From: Halospeciosus flavus
Lineage (GTDB): Archaea; Halobacteriota; Halobacteria; Halobacteriales; Halobacteriaceae
Assembly (NCBI RefSeq): GCF_029814175.1
Contig: NZ_CP122312.1
Coordinates: forward strand, 248,001-312,000
Reading direction: 5' to 3'
DNA length: 64,000 bases
The notes beneath the pieces are model-generated. The model was not told where the DNA came from. It worked only from the letters and a program-made list of their open reading frames with translations, and made no database searches. Each line of letters begins with the position of its first letter. Position 1 is the stretch's first letter. Of this stretch, positions 42,987 to 52,340 are shown one piece after another. The position numbers and the translations under genes are program-made.

Positions 42987-43445
42987 TCAGTCTGTCTGTC
43001 GTTCGGCGATGGATTCGAGTTCCCGATTCCGTCCTTCGAGGAGGGCTCGCAGATACCTTCGCAGAACGAGCGTGTCCACGACTGTTCCGAGTATCCCGAC
43101 TGGTGACGAAAACTGGAACTCGTCGGTCATGCGAGTTCGATTAGCGGAAATTCGCTCGAAATAGTGCTCGTGGACCATCTCTGCGAACGGGCCGTCGACC
43201 TGCTCGTCTCGAAAGTACTCTGGGGCGTCCACCTCGGTGATCTCGACGGTGAGTTCCAGCGGGATCCCGAAATGGGTTGCTCGCCACGTCACGACGTCGC
43301 CTTCCTCGAGGTGGCCGCTCGTCGTTCCGGCTATCGCTCGTTCAGAGTGACCCATCGTCTCGGTGTGTCGTTCCACGTTACGCGCCAGGTCGAACACCCG
43401 TTCGACGGGGGCGTCTATCAGTGTCTCTAGAACGAGTGTCGACAT
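42987..43445 (-). CDS. SRPBCC-family (START-like) protein, function unknown
   Basis: The 152-residue protein has the helix-grip fold of SRPBCC/polyketide-cyclase-like proteins: IDAPVERVFDLARNVERH (about 10-27), GDVVTWRATHFGIPLELTVEI strands (about 54-74), and a C-terminal helix LRRYLRALLEGRNRELE. These proteins bind small hydrophobic ligands in a cavity or act as cyclases or chaperones. There is no hint of the ligand. It is a single gene with the DegT/Gfo operon starting 126 nt further on. Confidence 0.72.
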   Translation of the reverse strand: MSTLVLETLIDAPVERVFDLARNVERHTETMGHSERAIAGTTSGHLEEGDVVTWRATHFGIPLELTVEITEVDAPEYFRDEQVDGPFAEMVHEHYFERISANRTRMTDEFQFSSPVGILGTVVDTLVLRRYLRALLEGRNRELESIAERQTD

Positions 43446-43627
43446 CTACCGACGTATTCCGGAAGCAGGTCAAAAGATGTAGCGGATGAACGATTCTCCC
43501 TCGTCAAACGTCCGGTCTAGACGATCCCCATCGCGAGTGCGACTCTTCCAAAATCGTGTCCGTGGTGGCCACTCTACAGCCACTACGCCTAACAGTTAGT
43601 GGAGTGAGTAACGTTCACTAGCCCGAT

Positions 43628-43861
43628 CTACGTGACCGACTCGGTCGTCCGATACCGGTGGTATCCGTACTCCACTCCGAGGCCCAGGAGTCCGACGCCG
43701 GAGAGTCCGGCGCCGCCCCAGCGTGCGAGGTACAGCAGCGCTCGGCCGAACGCGGGGTCGCCGCCGCCGGTCGCCGTGCCCGTCGACGTGAGGAACGACC
43801 AGACGAAGAGAATCGCTCCGAGCACGGCGACGCCAATCGCGGCCTTCTGTCCGGGTCTCAT
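43628..43861 (-). CDS. Small two-helix membrane protein, function unknown
   Basis: The 77-residue protein has helices at about 6-24 (AAIGVAVLGAILFVWSFL) and 44-62 (YLARWGGAGLSGVGLLGLGVE), joined by a Gly/Thr-rich loop. No family is recognised. It lies in the glycan region but gives no sign of a role. The start MRPGQ (ATG 43861) was chosen because it opens directly into the first helix. Confidence 0.55.
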   Translation of the reverse strand: MRPGQKAAIGVAVLGAILFVWSFLTSTGTATGGGDPAFGRALLYLARWGGAGLSGVGLLGLGVEYGYHRYRTTESVT

Positions 43862-43922
43862 ACCTACATTCGTAGCGAGTGTGACAAATACGTTCGGGAG
43901 TGAACAGGTCTGGTTCGACGGC

Positions 43923-45194
43923 CTACTCGCCGAGTTCCCGGTAGATGGCCCGCAAGCGCTCGGCGTCGCGGCCCCAGTGGTACTGTGCCTCGACTGCCGC
44001 CCGGCCGTTTTCACCCTGTCGGGCCGCTTCCTCGGGGTCCGTCCCGAGTTCGACCAGCGCGTCGGCCGCGGCGTCGGCGTCGCCCGCGGGAATCACCGGC
44101 CCGGCGTCGGCGTCGCCGACGATTCGTTCGAGCGGGGGCACGTCGGAGGCGAGCACTGGCTTGCCCATCCACATGTACTGGAAGAGTTTGTGTGGGAGCG
44201 TCGTCGCGGTGTGGGGCGTGTCGGCGTGCGGGACGAGACAGACATCGCTGGCGGCGACGAACGCGGGGACGGCCTCGAAATCGACCCACCCGGTGAACGT
44301 CACGCGGTCCTCGATGCCCCGTTCGCGGACGCGCTCGCGGAACGCCTCGCCGTACTGGTCGGTGCCGGCCTTCCCGACGAGCACGAGTCGGGCCTCGGGG
44401 ACGTCGTCGAGGAGGTCGGGGAAGCCGTCTACGACCGCCTCCAGCCCCCGGTGGGGCGCGAACTTCCCGGTGTAGGTGACCAGGAACTCCTCGTCGGGGT
44501 CGAGACCGTGCTGGGCGACCGGATCCGGTGTCTCTCCGCGGGCCACCTGCTCGCGGTAGTTCCGCCGGTCGTAGCGGTCGCGGTCGACCGTATTTCCGAC
44601 GACGCTGACGGTCTCGGCTGCGACGCCGCAGTCGTCGAGGTAGTGGTCGCGGCCCTCCGCGGCGACGGTGAGCACGTGGTCGGCCTCCTGGACGGCCTCT
44701 CGCTCGATGCGCTTCCAGCGGCGGACGGGTCGGAGGGTGTACTCGGCGATTCGAGAGGGCGAAGAGAGGACGTCGCGCGGGTCGTCCATCCGGCGCCACT
44801 GGCGGATGGCCTCGGGGTAGTTCTCGTGGAGGTCCGCGACGACCGGGACGTCGCGTTCGTCGCCGACGTGGGTGCCCGTGAGGACCATCGGCAGGTCGTG
44901 GACGTGGATGGCGTCGGCGTCCCACTCGGCGACGGCGTCGTCGAGCGCGGCCGCCCAGCGCGGGTGGACGTTCGCCAGGAGGTGCTGGAGGGTCTTGGGC
45001 CACCGCGAGAGGGTCGAGGGGTCGTGTGGGACGCGGACGACGTCGATTCCGTCGACCGTCTCGCGGCGCGGGCGGTCGGGTTCCGCTCGACAAAGCAACC
45101 GGACGTCGTGGCCGGCCGCGCGGAGGGCGCGTGCCTCCTTCTCGACGCGGACGTCGGCGGGGAACTCCTTCCAGAGGAGCATACAGATACGCAT
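43923..45194 (-). CDS. Family 4 glycosyltransferase
   Basis: The 423-residue protein has the GT-B fold: the N-terminal domain starts RICMLLWKEFPADVRVEKEARALRAAGHDV (split motifs near 2-30), and the C-terminal donor domain has TYTGKFAPHRGLEAVVDG (about 233-250), VLVGKAG, and PHKLFQYMWMGKPVLAS (about 327-343), a typical GT4 E-loop equivalent. It probably transfers a sugar from a nucleotide donor in the cytoplasm to the surface glycan. The acceptor is not known. ATG 45194 opens the domain; it is divergent from the flippase. Confidence 0.85.
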   Translation of the reverse strand: MRICMLLWKEFPADVRVEKEARALRAAGHDVRLLCRAEPDRPRRETVDGIDVVRVPHDPSTLSRWPKTLQHLLANVHPRWAAALDDAVAEWDADAIHVHDLPMVLTGTHVGDERDVPVVADLHENYPEAIRQWRRMDDPRDVLSSPSRIAEYTLRPVRRWKRIEREAVQEADHVLTVAAEGRDHYLDDCGVAAETVSVVGNTVDRDRYDRRNYREQVARGETPDPVAQHGLDPDEEFLVTYTGKFAPHRGLEAVVDGFPDLLDDVPEARLVLVGKAGTDQYGEAFRERVRERGIEDRVTFTGWVDFEAVPAFVAASDVCLVPHADTPHTATTLPHKLFQYMWMGKPVLASDVPPLERIVGDADAGPVIPAGDADAAADALVELGTDPEEAARQGENGRAAVEAQYHWGRDAERLRAIYRELGE

Positions 45195-45274
45195 CGTCGG
45201 TGACGGACCCACCCCCGCGAGGGGGATAGTTATGCGGCGGGTACGCGACGACCGGGACTCGCCGTGTTACCCCG

Positions 45275-45282
45275 TTTATAAC
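45275..45282. promoter_or_regulatory. TATA box shared by divergent GT4 and flippase genes
   Basis: TTTATAAC / GTTATAAA sits between the two genes. On the plus strand it lies about 33 nt before a short upstream frame at 45312; on the minus strand it is about 85 nt from the GT4 start. Confidence 0.5.
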
Positions 45283-45311
45283 AAACCACGGACCGAACCC
45301 AGGACAACGAG

Positions 45312-45410
45312 ATGGCACGTCGCGTGGCGCCGGCCGGGTCGACTCCGAGCGACTGCGACGTCGACAGTGACGGCGCGAGCGCCGCGAGGACCGGAGGGTC
45401 GGATGGCTGA
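45312..45410 (+). CDS. Possible 32-residue leader peptide before the flippase gene
   Basis: ATG 45312 lies at a leaderless distance from the TATA box at 45275. The 32-codon frame starts MARRVAPAGS and stops at TGA 45408-45410, overlapping the flippase ATG 45403 in another frame. It could couple translation to the flippase. It could also be chance, since no conservation can be seen. The flippase has an SD-like GGAGGG at 45393-45398, fitting translation from inside a transcript. Confidence 0.35.
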   Translation: MARRVAPAGSTPSDCDVDSDGASAARTGGSDG

Positions 45411-46905
45411 GGACGCCCGCAGCGCCGACGGGGAGGTCGACCTCGGACCGGCGGACGACCCCGACGCCGACGACGTCGACAGCGCGAGCGCCGCACTGTT
45501 CGTCTCGCGCATCGTCACACAGGCCGTCGGCTTCTTCGCGCTCGTCTACTACGCGCGGGTCCTCGGACCCGCCGGACTGGGCGTCTTCTTCACCTTCCAG
45601 ACGCTCGTCTCCGTCCTCGGCATCGCCTCGGAGTTCGGTGTCTCCGGGGCGGTCACCAAGCGGATGAGTCAGGCCGTGACCGAACGCCAGCGTGGGGCGT
45701 TCCTCACGGGTGCGTTCGTGCTCATGCTCGCGCCGTTCGGCGTCGTCTCGCTCGGCGTCGTCCTGTTCGGCCACCGACTCTCGCAGTTCGTCGGTCTCGA
45801 CGCGGTCGTCCCGTTGCTCGTCTTCGTCCTCGCGGTCAACGCCAGTGCACAGATGCTCATCTCGGCACTCCGCGGCGAGCGACAGATCTCCGTCACCGCG
45901 TGGGTCAGCCTCGCTGGCCAGTTTGTCCGCGTCGTCGTGAGCGTCGGGTTCCTCCTGGCGGGGTTCGGTGCCGTCGCGCTCGTCTACGGCATCGCCGCGT
46001 CGAGTCTCACCCGTTCGGCGAGTGCGTTCGGCCTGCTGAACACGACGCCCGCCGTTCCACGGTTCGAGACGATCCGGAGCCTGTTCGACTTCTCGAAGTA
46101 CACCGCCGGCATGGAGGTCAGCGACCTCGCGTACAACTGGGCCGACACGCTCGTCCTCGCGGTGTTCGCGAGCAAGTCGGTCGTCGGCGTCTACGAGACG
46201 GCGTGGAAGTTGAGTTTCGTCACTCTCCTCGCCGCACAGGTCATCGGCGTCGCGCTGGCGCCCTCGGTGACGAACTGGCACGAGTCCGGACAGATGGAGA
46301 AGGTCGCCGAGGCGTTCCGCCACGGCGTGACCTACTCGTTGCTGTTCGTCGTCCCCTCCATCGTCGGCGTCGCCGTCCTCGGCGAGGAGATCCTCTCTGC
46401 GCTCTACGGCTTCACGACGGGCGCGACCATCCTGCTCGTCCTCGTCGTCGGCCAACTCGCCCAGGCAGTGAAGAACGTCTCGCAGAACGTCCTCTTCGGC
46501 GTGAACCGCCCCGAGGCGGTGTTCTGGACGAACGTCGTCACCGTCGGTGCGAACGTCGTCCTGAACCTCGCGCTCGTCCCACGGTTCGGCGGCATCGGCG
46601 CCGCGGCCGCGACGCTCGCGACGGCCACCGTCGCCGCCCTCGCCCAACTCTACACCCTCCGGTCGACGATTCCGCTCTCGGTCGACGCGGGCGCCATCGC
46701 CTGGCAGGTCGTCCTCGCGGGCGTCGTCGGCGGCGTCCTCCTGCTCGTCCGTCCACACGTCCCCGGCGTGACGACGCCGTGGGTGTTCGCACTCGTCGCG
46801 CTCGCCGTCGCCGTCTACGGCACCGGCCTACTCGCCCACGGCGGGATGCGCGAGCGCCTCCTCGACGCGCTCCCGGTCTCGAAACTCCCGGTCTCCTTGT
46901 CCTGA
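45403..46905 (+). CDS. Polysaccharide biosynthesis flippase (Wzx / MATE-like fold)
   Basis: The 500-residue protein has about 12-14 hydrophobic helices with the Wzx/MVF outline: LFVSRIVTQAVGFFALVYYARVLGPAGLGVFFTFQT near the start, an internal SKYTAGMEVSDLAYNWADTLVLAVF helix, and the end of the membrane domain at LLARGG-like LLAHGG. It moves lipid-linked sugars across the membrane. Here it would export glycan units made by the neighbouring enzymes. ATG 45403 follows GGAGGG; a GTG at 45367 is another possible start. Confidence 0.85.
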   Translation: MAEDARSADGEVDLGPADDPDADDVDSASAALFVSRIVTQAVGFFALVYYARVLGPAGLGVFFTFQTLVSVLGIASEFGVSGAVTKRMSQAVTERQRGAFLTGAFVLMLAPFGVVSLGVVLFGHRLSQFVGLDAVVPLLVFVLAVNASAQMLISALRGERQISVTAWVSLAGQFVRVVVSVGFLLAGFGAVALVYGIAASSLTRSASAFGLLNTTPAVPRFETIRSLFDFSKYTAGMEVSDLAYNWADTLVLAVFASKSVVGVYETAWKLSFVTLLAAQVIGVALAPSVTNWHESGQMEKVAEAFRHGVTYSLLFVVPSIVGVAVLGEEILSALYGFTTGATILLVLVVGQLAQAVKNVSQNVLFGVNRPEAVFWTNVVTVGANVVLNLALVPRFGGIGAAAATLATATVAALAQLYTLRSTIPLSVDAGAIAWQVVLAGVVGGVLLLVRPHVPGVTTPWVFALVALAVAVYGTGLLAHGGMRERLLDALPVSKLPVSLS

Positions 46906-46974
46906 CCACGTGTCGGCGTGTTAAGGCGGTCCATACTAATGGGCCGTCGCGTCCCCATACCCGACACCCGCCCC

Positions 46975-48456
46975 ATGACCCGCAACGTCGTCGTCTGCTG
47001 TCTCGACACGGTCCGCCAGGACTACTTCGCCCGGTTCGCGCCCCGCCTCCGCGAGCGCGCGGACGTCACTGCTCCGGGCTGTCGCGCCGCGAGCGGTTGG
47101 AGCGTCCCGAGTCACGCCTCGATGGTCACCGGCGACCTCCCGCACGAACACGGCGTCCACACGTACGAGCCGGGACTCGACGCGCTCGACGTCGCGGACA
47201 CCGTGTTCGGTGACCTCTCCGAGCACGCGTCCATCGGCGTCAGCGCGAACGTGTACGCCGGCTCCGCGTTCGGCTTCGACGCGCTCTTCGACCGGTTCGT
47301 CGACGTCTCGCGCGACCACCGCTTCGACCGGGGTCTCGACGTCTCCTCGTTCGTCGACGACCACCCCGAACCGGGCGTCGGCCGCTACCTCGACGTGGCT
47401 CGCGCCGCCCTCGCCCACGACCGGCCGGGCCGGAGTCTCGCCAACGCGGCGTGTCTCGCCGCCGGGCAGGCCATCGAGACGGGTCCCCTCGACGGGCTTC
47501 CGACGCCGTTCGACGACGGTGCCGCCACCATCTCGCGGGCGTTCACCCGACTCGTCGACGACACCTCGGAGCCGTTCGTCGGCTTCTGTAACTTCATGGA
47601 GGCCCACGAACCCCACCGCGACACGCTCGGCTACGACTCCCAGTTGTACGACGTCCCCCGCGGGTGGCGCTCGTCGGTCGACCCGCAGGCGGTCGCGACG
47701 GCCGGCAGGGCCGACGATGGAGATGGCGACGGTGGCGACGGTCGAGAGGGAGACGGCGACAGGAGTGGCGACGAGGCGCTGGAGACCGCGCTCGAACGCT
47801 ACCGCTCGACCTACGGCGCGTCCATCGAGTACCTCGACCGGAAACTCGTCGACTTCGTCGACGCCGTCCAGGCGGCGACCGACCGGGAGACGACCGTCGT
47901 CGTCACCGCCGACCACGGCGAGAACCTCGGGACGCCCGCCGACGAAGGAGCGCTCGGACACGTCACGAGCCTCTCGGAGGGCGTCCTGAACGTCCCCTTC
48001 CTCGTAATCGACCCGCCCGGGAGTTACCCGTCGACGGTGACCGACCCGGTCTCGCACTGCGACCTCCGCCGACTCGTCCGGGCGTTCGCCCGCGAGAAGT
48101 CGCCGTCCATCTCGAGTGCGGAACCGGTGGTCGCGGAGGTCGCCGGTCCGACGCCCGGCAACGAGACGCTCGTCGAGGCGGAACCCGACCGTTGGGACCG
48201 CGCGCTCCGCGCGGCCTACGACGGGGAGCGGAAGGTCGTCTGGGACGACGACGGCGACGCGACCGGCTACGAGATCAGCTCGGACCGCCCCTGCTGGCAG
48301 CGCCGCGTCCCCGGCGACGCCGAGCGCCCGCCGGCGGCCGCGTGTCGGTTCGAGGTCCCCCTCGACGAGTTCCGGGACCGGGCGACCGCCGACGCGGACG
48401 AGACCGACCTCGACGCGGGCGTCGAGGAGCGCCTCCGCGACCTCGGCTACCGCTGA
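46975..48456 (+). CDS. Sulfatase-superfamily hydrolase or phosphotransferase
   Basis: The 493-residue protein has the alkaline-phosphatase/sulfatase superfamily fold: VVCCLDTVRQDYF (about 5-17; metal Asp), the catalytic-site segment SGWSVPSHASMVTGD (about 40-54) and VVVTADHGENLG (about 309-320; metal Asp-His). The sulfatase formylglycine motif C/S-x-P-x-R is not visible, which points to another member of the superfamily, such as a phosphoglycerol transferase-type enzyme. It may modify the exported glycan. The start at 46975 fits the family; 46939 is possible. Confidence 0.75.
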   Translation: MTRNVVVCCLDTVRQDYFARFAPRLRERADVTAPGCRAASGWSVPSHASMVTGDLPHEHGVHTYEPGLDALDVADTVFGDLSEHASIGVSANVYAGSAFGFDALFDRFVDVSRDHRFDRGLDVSSFVDDHPEPGVGRYLDVARAALAHDRPGRSLANAACLAAGQAIETGPLDGLPTPFDDGAATISRAFTRLVDDTSEPFVGFCNFMEAHEPHRDTLGYDSQLYDVPRGWRSSVDPQAVATAGRADDGDGDGGDGREGDGDRSGDEALETALERYRSTYGASIEYLDRKLVDFVDAVQAATDRETTVVVTADHGENLGTPADEGALGHVTSLSEGVLNVPFLVIDPPGSYPSTVTDPVSHCDLRRLVRAFAREKSPSISSAEPVVAEVAGPTPGNETLVEAEPDRWDRALRAAYDGERKVVWDDDGDATGYEISSDRPCWQRRVPGDAERPPAAACRFEVPLDEFRDRATADADETDLDAGVEERLRDLGYR

Positions 48457-48505
48457 GGCGCTTATCCGCTCCATAACTAACTCCCGAACCTACGTTCGAG
48501 TAGTC

Positions 48506-50434
48506 GTGCGGAACAACGTTCTCGAACGGTGGGTGAAACAGCCGCCTGCGGAGCCGAACGTCCAGTACCTCCGGGACGCCGAGCGCATCACTGCGTGGGA
48601 ACAGCTCGGCGAACGCGACGCGGTGCTCGACGTGGCTTCCGAGGCGAACGTCACGGCCGGTCTCGACGCCGAACGGGTGACGCGACTCGACTTCTCGGGG
48701 AAGTCCATCGAGTACGCGCGGGAGATCCTCGGTGACCAGGTGGATCGCTACGACTGGGTCGAACCCGGCGACCCGCGACTCCCCTTCGCCGACGACGCGT
48801 TCGACGCCGCGGTCTCCATCGGTCCCTTCGACTGGAAGTTCCTCGACGTCGAGACGCTGACCGACGAACTCGAACGCGTCGTCGCCGACGACGGACTGCT
48901 CGTCTTCTCCGTCCCGACGCCTCGCTCGCCGTACTCGGTGCGCAACGGCAACGAGTTCCGGTACTTCGACCCCGACGAGGCGCTCTCCCTGCTCTCGCCG
49001 GACTGGAGGCTCGCCGACTACGACCTCGTCTTCCAGTACCCCTTCTACACGCACTACGGACTCAACTGCCTGCCCGACCCGCTCCAGAAGCCCTTCGTCG
49101 AGGTGGCGTGGCGGCTGACCGACTACCTCACGGAGCACGACCGGTGGGACGACGCCGCCTACCTCGTGCTGGGCGGGGAGCCGATGGGGTACGAGGGCTA
49201 CCTCGACGACGCCCTCGACTGTCTGTTCCGGCCGGCCGAGGAGAACGGCTTCTGGGACCCCGACGAGGGAAAGATTATCCGCGCGCTGGAGTACGAGGTC
49301 GAGTCCGACGGCTCGTCCGCGACCTCGGACCCGTCGTTCACCTGGTCGCGCGAGCACCACAACGAGTGGCGGTACGCGCCCTTCGCCCTCATGGGGGCGA
49401 TGCAGTGGCGGACCTCCGGTCTCGGCGTCACCGACTACGACGCCAAACTCCGCTCGGCACTCGAACACTTCCGTGGGCTGGTGGCCGACGGCACCGTCCA
49501 GTCGGAGATGCCGAGTTACGGCGTCGGCCCGCTCGTCGAGTCGTTCGCGCTCGCCGCCGACGTCTTCGACGACGCCTACGCGGACACCGCTTACACGCTC
49601 TACGAGCACTCCCGAGACCCGACGGCGTTCGACCACGCCGAGGACTCGCTGCTCGCCTACGGGTGGGCGACGCTCGCCGAGCAGACCGAGGACCTCGACC
49701 GTCGCGAGGCGATTCGCGACGACCTCGACGACGCGCTCTGGGAGATCAACGACCGCATCTCGGCGGAGGGACTGTTCGCCTTCGACAACGGGACGACCCG
49801 CCGCCACCAGAACCAGATGTACTCGCTGTGGGGACTCTGTCGGGCCATCGAGGTGACCGACCGGCCGGGCTACCTCTCCAGCGCCGAGGAGGTCCTCGAC
49901 TACACCGTCGAACACCGGATGCAGGAGAACGGTGCGTTCGTCTGGGAGGACGTCGAGCGCCTCCGGGAGTACAAACGCGAGGCGGCCAAGCGCGTGGGCT
50001 TCCGCCCGCCACACTGGGACTTCCTCTACGCCTGTCACCAGACGTTCTTCGTGAACGCGGTCTCGACGTACTACGCCGCCGGCGGGACGAAGGACTACGA
50101 CCGCGAGGTTCGCCGCGCGATGGAGTGGGTGTACGGGCACAACGAACTCGACGCCGACCTCGTCGAGTTCGGCGGTCTCGGCGTCCCGATGCGACAGTGT
50201 ACGGTCGACGGCCGCATCGACGTCCCCGACCAGATGTACAAGGGGTCCTACGAGGTCGGCTCCTACCTGATGGCGCTCACGAACCTGCTCGACGGGCCGT
50301 TCGAGCGCCTCGGTGAGCGCCGCGACCGAGGGTCGCTGGCGGGACACGACGTGGCTTCCCGACGGTCGCGACAGGACCGCGAACCGGCGTCGACGCCGGC
50401 ACCGAACCCGCGACCGGACGGAGGTGACCGATGA
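48506..50434 (+). CDS. Methyltransferase-like domain fused to an alpha/alpha-toroid domain
   Basis: The 642-residue protein is a fusion. Residues about 1-190 look like a SAM methyltransferase of the Methyltransf_11 type: VLDVASEANV in place of the glycine-rich motif I, and DPRLPFADDAFDAAVSIGPFDW for motifs II/III. Residues about 230-610 form an alpha-helical repeat domain with SALEHFRG, NQMYSLWGLCRAIEV and FYACHQTFF-like segments, similar to alpha/alpha toroids of sugar epimerases and lyases. The degenerate SAM loop makes activity uncertain. It probably modifies glycan residues. GTG 48506 is the best start. Confidence 0.6.
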   Translation: MRNNVLERWVKQPPAEPNVQYLRDAERITAWEQLGERDAVLDVASEANVTAGLDAERVTRLDFSGKSIEYAREILGDQVDRYDWVEPGDPRLPFADDAFDAAVSIGPFDWKFLDVETLTDELERVVADDGLLVFSVPTPRSPYSVRNGNEFRYFDPDEALSLLSPDWRLADYDLVFQYPFYTHYGLNCLPDPLQKPFVEVAWRLTDYLTEHDRWDDAAYLVLGGEPMGYEGYLDDALDCLFRPAEENGFWDPDEGKIIRALEYEVESDGSSATSDPSFTWSREHHNEWRYAPFALMGAMQWRTSGLGVTDYDAKLRSALEHFRGLVADGTVQSEMPSYGVGPLVESFALAADVFDDAYADTAYTLYEHSRDPTAFDHAEDSLLAYGWATLAEQTEDLDRREAIRDDLDDALWEINDRISAEGLFAFDNGTTRRHQNQMYSLWGLCRAIEVTDRPGYLSSAEEVLDYTVEHRMQENGAFVWEDVERLREYKREAAKRVGFRPPHWDFLYACHQTFFVNAVSTYYAAGGTKDYDREVRRAMEWVYGHNELDADLVEFGGLGVPMRQCTVDGRIDVPDQMYKGSYEVGSYLMALTNLLDGPFERLGERRDRGSLAGHDVASRRSRQDREPASTPAPNPRPDGGDR

Positions 50435-51669
50435 AGGTCTGTGTCTACGGTCTCGGTCACATCGGGCTTCCGACGGCCCTCCTCCTCGCCCAGGACCACG
50501 CGGTCGTCGGCGTCGACGTCGACCCCGACCGCGTCGCGAACGTCCGCGAGGGCGACCTCCCGGTCTCTGAACCCGGCATCGACGAACTGTACGCCGAGGT
50601 CCGAGAGGACTTCGCGGTCACGACCGAGGCCGAACCCGCCGACGCACACGTCCTCGTCACGCCGACACCCCTCGAAGAGGCGACCGACGTCCCCGACCTC
50701 CGTGCGGTCCGGTCGGCCACCGAATCCGTCGCCGAGGTCCTCCGCCCCGACGATTTGGTCGTCCTGGAGTCGACCGTCCCGCCGGGGACCGGTGAAGGGC
50801 TAGTCGTCCCCATCCTGGAGTCGAGCGGCGTCGACGCCGGGGAGTTCTCCTACGCGCACTGCCCGGAGCGGGCCATCCCCGGTCGGACGCTCGTCGAGAT
50901 GATCGACAACCACCGGGTCGTCGGCGCCCTCGACGAGGCGTCGCTCGACCGGGCGCTCGAACTCTACACCTTCGTCGAGGGCGAGATCCACGCGACCGAC
51001 GTCGCCGCCGCGGAGTTCGTGAAACTGATGGAGAACACCCACCGCGACGTGAACATCGCGCTCGCCAACGAGTTCGCCCGGATGGCCGAGGAACTCGGCG
51101 TCGACGTCCACGAGGCCCGCGAGCTAGCGAACGAACACCCTCGCGTGGACGTCCTCCGGCCCGGTCCGGGCGTCGGCGGCCACTGCATCACGGTCGACCC
51201 GCAGTTCCTCGCCCAGCGGGTGGGCAGCGACCGCCTCATCTCGCTGGCGCGCGACGTGAACGAGTCGATGGTCGGCCACACCATCCGCTCGGCGACGGAC
51301 ATGCTCGGTTCCCCGCCGGCGACGCTCACGGTCCTCGGCGTTGCCTACAAGGGGGACGTCTCCGACACGCGTCGGACGCCCGCGCTCCCGTTCGTCCGCC
51401 GGGCGCAGAACGCTGGCTACGACGTCCGCGTCCACGACCCCCACGTCGAGTCGTTCACGGTCGACCCCGAATCGCTCGACGAGGCCGTCGCCGACAGCGA
51501 CTGTCTGGCCATCGTCACCGACCACAGCGAGTACGAGGACCTCGACCCCACGGCGCTCGCCGAGCGGATGGCGACACCCCAACTTCTCGATAGCCGTGCG
51601 GTCGTCGACGACGAGGCCTGGCGCGACGCCGGGTTCGTGGTGCGCGTACTCGGCGACGGGACGTGCTGA
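50431..51669 (+). CDS. UDP-sugar 6-dehydrogenase (nucleotide sugar dehydrogenase)
   Basis: The 412-residue protein oxidises a UDP-hexose or UDP-N-acetylhexosamine at C6 to the uronic acid with NAD+, in two steps. It has the Rossmann motif VYGLGHIGLPTA (about 5-16), CPERAIPGR (about 147-155), a EFVKLMENTHRDVN helix (about 195-208) with the catalytic Lys, and the nucleophile Cys in GVGGHCITVDP (about 247-257). CPERAIPG favours the UDP-ManNAc/GlcNAc dehydrogenase group. It overlaps the previous gene by 4 nt and ends the glycan cluster. Confidence 0.9.
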   Translation: MKVCVYGLGHIGLPTALLLAQDHAVVGVDVDPDRVANVREGDLPVSEPGIDELYAEVREDFAVTTEAEPADAHVLVTPTPLEEATDVPDLRAVRSATESVAEVLRPDDLVVLESTVPPGTGEGLVVPILESSGVDAGEFSYAHCPERAIPGRTLVEMIDNHRVVGALDEASLDRALELYTFVEGEIHATDVAAAEFVKLMENTHRDVNIALANEFARMAEELGVDVHEARELANEHPRVDVLRPGPGVGGHCITVDPQFLAQRVGSDRLISLARDVNESMVGHTIRSATDMLGSPPATLTVLGVAYKGDVSDTRRTPALPFVRRAQNAGYDVRVHDPHVESFTVDPESLDEAVADSDCLAIVTDHSEYEDLDPTALAERMATPQLLDSRAVVDDEAWRDAGFVVRVLGDGTC

Positions 51670-51694
51670 GTCTCGACCGTCGCCCTGACTCCAC

Positions 51695-52132
51695 CTACAG
51701 CGACGAGGACGACGACGTGCCCAAATCGGTGGTCAGATCCTGTCGCGTCTGGAGTCCGGTCTCGAACCGGCTGACGAGTTCCGTCTGGTGCTCCGGACAG
51801 GCGAGTACTGCGATTGCGCCATCCTGAACCGGAATCATCGGTTGCGACGGATTTTGTGGCGCGAGACGACAACCTGGACAGCGGATTCCGCCGGCGGGCC
51901 GGTGCTGGAGGAGGTCGGCCGTGTTCGAGGACGTCAACTCACAGATCTCGATGAACTGTTCGAGGTGGTCGTCACAGCTGAGGAGTGGGACTGTGAGCTG
52001 ATCCAAGAGGAGAAACGAGGGCTCCGGCTGACCGTCGCCGTGAAGAATCGACTGACACCCCTCGCACGGAATCGTGGCACGGTCTCGGTCGAGAGTCGGC
52101 TGTGGAGGGCCAGACTCGTCTGAAGGAGCCAT
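51695..52132 (-). CDS. Hypothetical zinc-binding protein
   Basis: The 145-residue protein has four Cys/His clusters: CEGC (about 23-26), CDDH (about 53-56), CPGC (about 85-88) and CPEH (about 112-115). This repeated arrangement of a CxxC followed 25-30 residues later by a CxxH suggests two similar zinc fingers. The C-terminus is a Ser/Thr run ending in SSSSSL. No family name is recognised. It lies convergent with the glycan cluster, 25 nt beyond its last gene. Confidence 0.6.
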   Translation of the reverse strand: MAPSDESGPPQPTLDRDRATIPCEGCQSILHGDGQPEPSFLLLDQLTVPLLSCDDHLEQFIEICELTSSNTADLLQHRPAGGIRCPGCRLAPQNPSQPMIPVQDGAIAVLACPEHQTELVSRFETGLQTRQDLTTDLGTSSSSSL

Positions 52133-52340
52133 CGTCTGTACTAGGGGTCGCCACACAGGTAAGTGATTGGGTAGCACACTATCGCCGAGTCGGGTGAGTC
52201 GACCGACGCCGAGCACAGTCGCGAGGCCGTCGGCTGAAGAAGTCACCGCTGCTCCTCTCCTCTCTTCGACCGGCGAGCGGCCTAAATGTTGGACCGATCC
52301 AGAGAGGTACGCTGAAAAGGGCCCCGACTGAGTGAGTGAT

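Noticed and set aside
45211..45226. CCCCC-GCGA-GGGGG hairpin before the GT4 gene
   Set aside because: It is a short GC hairpin in a likely leader; single-copy and not clearly linked to control, so it is left out.
44011..46758. A 915-codon open frame on the minus strand across the GT4 and flippase genes
   Set aside because: It runs over two well-supported genes in other frames and lacks recognisable domains.
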